This document shows, in pieces, positions 58,171 through 64,000 of a DNA stretch of 64,000 nt (the stretch's first letter is position 1; each line of letters opens with the position of its first letter). The DNA is taken from contig NC_133774.1 of NCBI RefSeq assembly GCF_003597395.2, positions 45,924,346 to 45,988,345 of the forward strand, given 5' to 3'. The position numbers and the translations under genes were made by a program. The DNA comes from Chelonoidis abingdonii. Taxonomy: Eukaryota; Chordata; Testudines; Testudinidae. Under the pieces are notes generated by a model. The model was not told the origin of the DNA. It searched no databases and saw only the letters and a program-made list of their open reading frames with translations.

Positions 58171-59744
58171 GGTGCTGGTATGCGAGAGTTCATTGTTAGC
58201 AAAGAATCAAAGATTACTCTGACCTAGATTACAGGAAGAAATTAACCATTTGTGGGTGTGTATCTTCAGTCAACCGAGACTTGGTCATAGCCTCAAGCTC
58301 TTCAAAATACTTTCCTCTTTTGCCTATCTGCATCACCTTTGTGTTGCTTGGTTCAACTTCAGCCAGCTGCTCTTTATCCAAGAGCTGATCTAATTCAACA
58401 TGGTGGTAGTGGTGTGGTTGTGGTAAAGGATAAGTAGAGCTGGTAACACGGATGCATGTCAGCAATATGTAGATGATATCAGACCAGTTCACCTAGTGGT
58501 TCCATGTAGTCATACAATTAGGTTTTTAGTCCGACAACTTAGATAACTCAGTTAGCCTACATAAATAGGAAGGAGGCTGTTGGAAATGTATTGATATAAT
58601 TGTTTATATGGAATAAGTCATTAATGTAACAATACATTCCTTTGTATTTAATAAAGGCCAAATGGTATTTCTAAAGTTGCTCTAAACATATCCAAATGCC
58701 TAAATACTAAGCAATTACTATACCTATATAGTAACAAACATTTATAAGAAGTGATTAAATACTTACATAAGGACTAGACCCAGGGGGCTTAAACCCAGGT
58801 TGGCCGGCTCTAGCTTGGTTAGCAGGTACTAGTAATTAACCCCTTAAGACCATATCTCTCTTTTTTTGCCTTTTAACAATCAAGTGATGTCACTGCCAAT
58901 TGCTAACTTTAGTTAAGAACCAACTTTGAGTAGTTGTATATTAGAGATTACTACTGGCTCAACACACACAATCCTCCTTTATTGTTCAAACAAGTGACGA
59001 TGATCCCTTTTAACTGGGGCCTTCTTTCTAAGGACTTTTCCTCCTATCTTACGAGTTACCTTTCAGGTCCAGTTTTTCCAATTAAACCATATTCTTTCAA
59101 GGCCTTCCCACAACTGCTAACAGGAATTGCACTGTACACAAAAGTATTTTCTTTAGCCCAGGTAATTTAACCATTAAATATATATACATAATCAATCCTA
59201 CAAACATTCAGCAAAAATTAGGCCCTTTCAAAGTCAGAAGTTTTTTCCCAATAGATTCAGATATTTTAAAGTTACTTTTCGTCTAACGGAATTGTCAAAA
59301 TGGGGATTTTTTTTTCAATAATTCAAATATAGACCAAGTCTGACCTATGTTTTCATTGGAGGATAGGCCTCTCAGCTGTTTTTGTATCATGCTACATATT
59401 TGTTTTCTTTTAAATTGCTCCCCTGTTCTACTCAGATCCCTGTATACTTTTTAATTCAGGCATGAGCCAATAGCACAAAACAGATGGGGAGGAAGAAAGT
59501 GGTTGAAACTGAAAGCAAATTCACAGTGCAGGAGTAGGTGAGGTGCCAATAACAAATTTACAGAATGAGGAAGAAGATGGAATGGGGGTGGGGGGATAGA
59601 TGGACTCTTCTTAATAATTTTGAATTTGCCCTTTATAAAAGAGAGGTAATGGTAGGTATCCGAGTTTCTGCTAAAGTAAAAGCTTTCGAGATAGCATGTT
59701 TAGATTTATTATTTTAAAATAAGTTGTTAAGCTAAGCCATGACT
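58171..59744. other. Unassigned intron-like sequence
   Basis: AT-rich; no exon or confident repeat. The frame at 58229-58492 (minus) has no domain. Confidence 0.3.
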
Positions 59745-59930
59745 TATAGCTGGTGCAGGAAAGCACTGAAGCCAGCTAAAGCTGATTAAACCAGCAGGCC
59801 TGACAGCTGTTTAGTGCTTAAAGTACAGCACATCAGCTAAACCTCCTTTCTGTGATTTACCCATCATTAAAAAGCAACTATTGAGGCTTCTCTTATTAAT
59901 GATTAACACACACACAGAAATTTATATGCC
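59745..59930. promoter_or_regulatory. Candidate conserved non-coding element 1
   Basis: Non-repetitive stretch with dense potential homeodomain sites (gattaa, ttaatgattaa at 59897-59908), an E-box-like cagctg pair and no repeat signature, in contrast to the decayed repeats around it. The call is based on texture only. Confidence 0.25.
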
Positions 59931-60339
59931 TGGTAAATGGATAGTTTTATGAAAGTTAAGAAACCAAAACATTTCCAAGACTGTCAACTTCTCCCTCATA
60001 TCACTGCCCATCTCTTGTGAATATTTTCAGTTTTTCATTTTAGTTATATTCCAACTTTCTTAGTGATAAAACTTCAACTACTAGAAGACCTATAAAACTA
60101 GATGATGTATGGGAAACTATAGCCTACATAATCTAGGAAATTAATCAAGACAACATATTGTGGCACTCCTCTCTTATAATCAAACTTTTAAATTAAAACA
60201 AACAAAACTTGAGTCATTGAAACCCTTATAGAATTAGAGTGCACTTTTAAAAACTGCTTGTGAATGGGAAACTTCTGTCAGAAAATGATTTTTTTTCTCA
60301 ATTATCTTTTCAGCTCTGATAGACACCATCTTTCTTTTA

Positions 60340-60600
60340 AATTACTGACGGTCAGCAAGTTTGAAGATTTGCATGCCAAACACCATTTCAGATTGAATAG
60401 CTGTGAGAATTAAAATGTAAAACTACTTAGGACAAAACTGTCAGTCAATCGATGGTATAGAAAATCTTTGCAGTAAATGTTTGATTGTGATTATAGCTTC
60501 CAGATTTTTATTAAGTGACGGATTGCAGAAATAGGATTAATATGGCTACCTAGCTAAAAAAGCAGTTCTATATTGGAATTTAAGTTCTGACACTTTACTT
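60340..60600. promoter_or_regulatory. Candidate conserved non-coding element 2
   Basis: Contains an exact POU octamer ATTTGCAT (60367-60374), an ATCGAT site (60448-60453) and tgattgtgattata (60482-60496), in sequence without repeat features. Enhancer status is a guess from motif density. Confidence 0.25.
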
Positions 60601-61437
60601 GGTGTATGTAGTGTGAAAAGCAAAATCTGTTAGCTTTTTCTGTAATTGAATAGACTGGATCTATTAGCCTCCAAAATGCTTTCAGATAGTGTAATGAATC
60701 TTAATCCTTATGATTAATGTCCGTTATCTTCAAATACCTTCTTCTTCCTGTACAGAGAATGTCTTTGTATATTGTAGTTGCTTCCATGAAGGTTGTAAAA
60801 CAACAAGACCCTAACCCTATGTTATATAGTTTTTAATAGCAATTATACTCAGCAATATCAGATGATAGGTACTAGTGTAGCATTATCTAGAAATAGAGTA
60901 AGAAGTGCTTTCCAAAAATTCAGTGAATTGTTTTTAGAGCTGGTTGTCTGTGCTTGGATTCTCACTGACCTAGTGGCTCGAAAGAAAGTGATAGTGTTCG
61001 TGCTAGCTTTTTCAAAATGTTGTCTTTTTATATATCCATAGATAGCTGCTTTAAGTTTTGTGTATATGTATGTGTGCTGTCAGTGGCATAAGTTCTGCCA
61101 AAATGCAAGTAATATTTGAAGTTGAAATACTGCCTTCCCTAACAGTAAACAATTGTTGCTATAGGATGGCTGTTCACTTGTTTATCTGAGATGAACTGAG
61201 ACCATGAAAATTTAATTTCTAGTGGACAGTTGTACATGTCCCACAATGTAATACCACAACTCCATCCATTTATTTGCATCCTCGTTGGCAATTGCAGAAG
61301 AGGCCAAGGATTGAAGGGGCATAGAGAGTGAATAGTCTCTTACTGCTAGAAGAGGCCCCTCCAAGTCATGATTAAGTTTCATTGATGGAGCATTGCCCCT
61401 GAGTGTGCCCTTTCTACATCTGTTTGTGAGTATAGGA

Positions 61438-61748
61438 CAGGGGTCGGCAACCTTTCAGAAGTGGTGTGCCGAGTCTTCATTTATTCACTCTGATTTAAGG
61501 TTTTGCATGCCAGTAATACATTTTAATGTTTAGAAGGTCTCTTTCTATCAGTCTCTAATGTATAACTAAACTATTGTTGTATGTAAAGTAAATAAGGTTT
61601 TTAAAATGCTTAAAGAAGCTTCATTTAAAATTAAATTAAAATGCAGAGCCCCCTGGGAGCAGTGGCCAGGAACTGGGTAGTGTGAGTGCCACTGAAAATC
61701 AGCTTGCGTGCCACCTTCGGCACATGTGCCATAGGTTCCCTACCCCTG
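61438..61748. mobile_element. hAT-type MITE with perfect 8-bp target duplication
   Basis: Left end caggggtcggcaaccttt, right end taggttccctacccctg. The flanks gtatagga (61430-61437) and gtatagga (61749-61756) are identical. This is the fuller sister of the 21840-22113 copy and keeps the subterminal cgtgccaccttcggcacatg hairpin lost there. Confidence 0.92.
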
Positions 61749-61756
61749 GTATAGGA

Positions 61757-62363
61757 GGACCTCAGCCCCCAGAGTTGTGCATTTGACACCTTTTGAGCAT
61801 TGAATTCTCACAAAATTTGTCACTTGAAAAAGAACATATTCTCTATTCTTTGTAGTATCAAAAAGTTCAGGGGATTTTGAGCTTTTCTAAACTCAAAGAA
61901 AACAAACCTAGGATTAGAAACATCCTAATTTTGAGATGAAATTCATCTACTTAATTTAACCAAAGTTGTTTCTGATGTCCACAGTTCTGCAGGATACTGG
62001 TTTATACATATGGCTAGCATTCCAAGAATTCATGCATTTTACAATGAATTGCATCCCCTATATTTACGTATGTTCCACATTTTTGGGCTAGCAACAACCT
62101 CCAGCTAGTTCATAAAGTTCCTGGTGTAATTACTTCACTGGACAGAAAATAATTTAACTTTTTTTTTATCTAGTTACATGCTTCAAAATTCAGGTAGCAA
62201 CTGAGCTGGCATCACATAAACCTGATGGTTTCTAAAACTATGCCAGATTTAATAGGTATAGATCACTTTGCATGACAACCACAGCAACTTCTTCAACTAA
62301 TTAAGAAACACATGATGTAAATTTTTTTAAGTGCCTAGGTGATTTAGGAGCATGGAAGTCATT
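61757..62363. other. Unassigned intron-like sequence
   Basis: Nothing recognised. Confidence 0.35.
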
Positions 62364-62670
62364 GGGTTTGTCTTCACTACAGTGTTAGCTTGAGGTATAA
62401 CTTGAGTTTTGCCCCTAGCCCACCTCATCCAGACACAAATCTCTATTTTAAATGGTGTTTCAAGCACCAGCTAGGGGATATGGGTTGACACTCCTGAGCT
62501 ACTGAAGCTCAAGCTAGTAACATAGTGGGGATGCAGCAGCTTAGGTTAAAACTCATCAGCTGCTAACCCAGTCTCTCTGCTAATCAGATCACTGCGTGGG
62601 TGCTTTCAGTTGAAAGCACCCTAACTCAGGTGTACTAACTCAAGCTAACTGTTCTGTTCAAGACAAACCC
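62364..62670. mobile_element. Inverted-repeat MITE
   Basis: Left arm gggtttgtcttcactacagt with gttagcttgag is mirrored at the right by ctcaagctaactgttctgtt and caagacaaaccc, about 30 bp of imperfect inverted repeat. Flanks are TT on each side; target duplication length is unclear. It has the same 'gtntncactac' terminal style as the elements at 34521 and 63972. Confidence 0.65.
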
Positions 62671-63802
62671 TTCGGCTCCAAATGGTATTACTATGCAGCA
62701 AATATAGACTAATACCTGATCTATTTCTGATGTTGCACATTTTTCAGGCATAATAAGATTTGAGAAGTCTAAGAAATTAGAGGATATATATGGCTTTCAA
62801 CAATACCATTGTGTACTATGTCATTATCCAATCATGTATAGTAGGCAGGATTGGACCCACTCATTGGATGGAAAATGCCAAAGAAAAGCCTGTGTGTTAC
62901 AAAGAGTGTTGCTGTTTCAGTAGATGGCACTCTTCCCTCATATTCAGCTCAGATGAGGTCTTGACTAAAATCTCCATAGTGGTCTTTGTAAGAATAGGGT
63001 TTTCTCTCTGATGTCTTAGCCAAATTCCAGCTTAATTAATAACATTGTTCTTTCTAGTTATGCCACAGACATTTAATTACATTGATAGTTACAATTACAG
63101 CACTCATGGATCAGTGGCAAATGACAGAGGTAAAACCTGGATTGTAGTAAATTATTTCTTGGTGTCCCAAATTTGGCTTATCAAAATTAACTTAACATTG
63201 TGTGAATATGAGAATTGTCACACTCATAGAAATTTGGCTGAAAGCCTATAAACAATAAAAGTGGTAATTTATCAATTTGGGAGGAGGTCAGTCTAGTGAG
63301 GTATTAAGTCTGGCCTTTAACACCTTTAATATTCTGGAGATGGAGACAAATTGCATATTAATAAAATTTGTAGATGGTCTTAATTCTCTTTGAGGTAGGA
63401 AAGCTAAGAGTCTGTGAGTGAGTTGGGGAGACTATTTCCTCATTATTTTCCTATAGCAATGGACCTATTTCTAACATTTTTGGGGGGACTATATGTGTGA
63501 CAGACTCATGCACACTTTTAGAGATGATAAACAGAAAAGGGATTGTAGTTTTCCAACCTGTAAATTTGGGCTTCCTGTCTAGAAGTATTTACCAGTTTCA
63601 GTATAGACCAGGTTTTATGTGCTTATATTAACTAGTCTATATTTTCTGGGGCAGAATTTTTGACAGGGCTCAAAATGGAACTATAGCTGAGAGGGAGCCT
63701 TCATGCAAACGTTCTCAGCTACTTTGAAATTAAGAATAGATGGGACCAACCCATCTATAATTGAAGCCTGGAAACAACCAGCAGATATTCTTCCAGTATA
63801 TT
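62671..63802. other. Unassigned intron-like sequence
   Basis: No exon or repeat recognised; frames at 62790-63011 and 63045-63251 carry no domain. Confidence 0.35.
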
Positions 63803-63804
63803 TA

Positions 63805-63903
63805 GGGTGATCAGATGTCCTGTTTTGGGGACTCTTTCTTATATAGGTGCCTATTACCTCCCACCCCGTCCCATTTTTTTCCACAGTTGCTTTCTGGTCA
63901 CCC
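63805..63903. mobile_element. Tiny TA-flanked MITE
   Basis: Terminal inverted repeats GGGTGATCAGA and TCTGGTCACCC (one mismatch) directly inside TA on both sides (63803-63804, 63904-63905). At 99 bp it is near the minimum for such elements. Confidence 0.75.
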
Positions 63904-63971
63904 TATATATATATGTTAACATCTTGTTAAAAATCCTGGTCTATTAATGTGTAGGCACTGCAATAAGTAAA

Positions 63972-64000
63972 GGGCTTGTTTACACTACAGATGCTACAGT
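63972..64000. mobile_element. Left end of another MITE, running off the window
   Basis: gggcttgtttacactacaga matches the terminal style of the elements at 34521 and 62364. Only the first 29 bases are inside the window. Confidence 0.45.

Overview
The window is vertebrate nuclear DNA, most likely from a cryptodiran turtle. The evidence is the repeat set: CR1 LINE copies, a tRNA-derived SINE whose tail matches the CR1 3' end (the turtle polIII/SINE arrangement), many short relics of one Penelope-like element (PLE) family, a DIRS-type gag-like relic, and many short hAT and TA-target non-autonomous DNA transposons. Prokaryotic features are absent. Most short ORFs are chance open frames inside repeats. 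No complete protein-coding gene can be supported.

Layout. Positions 1-6.7 kb form a retroelement cluster: PLE fragments at 55-222, 766-1200, 4196-4318, 5650-5984 and 5985-6735 (the last with a GIY-YIG endonuclease remnant), a DIRS-like gag-like relic (about 2720-4170) and a TA-flanked transposon (4858-5473). From 6.7 to 14.4 kb the sequence is sparse, then holds a CR1-tailed SINE, an antisense LTR-like element carrying an inserted PLE, and inverted-repeat elements with a hAT element nested in one of them. From 17 to 26.7 kb there are LTR-like repeats and one antisense CR1 LINE (21.7-25.4 kb) broken by five or more later pieces, two of them bounded by 8-bp target duplications typical of hAT.

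The only gene-like locus is a CpG island at about 28.0-29.5 kb. It has one perfect and two near-perfect CREs within 60 bp, a TATA-like TATTTAAAG directly downstream, and a GC-rich leader of about 1.4 kb with at least seven upstream ATGs. It ends in a strong splice donor (29610) just after an ATG with a G at +4. I read this as promoter plus exon 1 of a cAMP-responsive gene on the + strand, with the remaining 34 kb as intron 1. I cannot name the gene.

From 29.6 to 64 kb the sequence is intron-like, AT-rich and peppered with MITEs, an AT/AC microsatellite, LINE relics, a degenerate non-LTR reverse transcriptase (45.1-45.7 kb), a tRNA-derived SINE head (45.9 kb), a dead hAT transposase (48.1-49.5 kb, minus strand) and an antisense LTR-like piece (50.2-50.6 kb). 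Two motif-rich stretches near 59.75-59.93 and 60.34-60.60 kb are candidate conserved non-coding elements.

The most notable signal is that the PLE terminal segments, read on the minus strand, contain the core of a hammerhead ribozyme (CUGAUGA, a 6-bp stem II, GAAA). It is fully retained in two of six copies, with one bulged A as a caveat.
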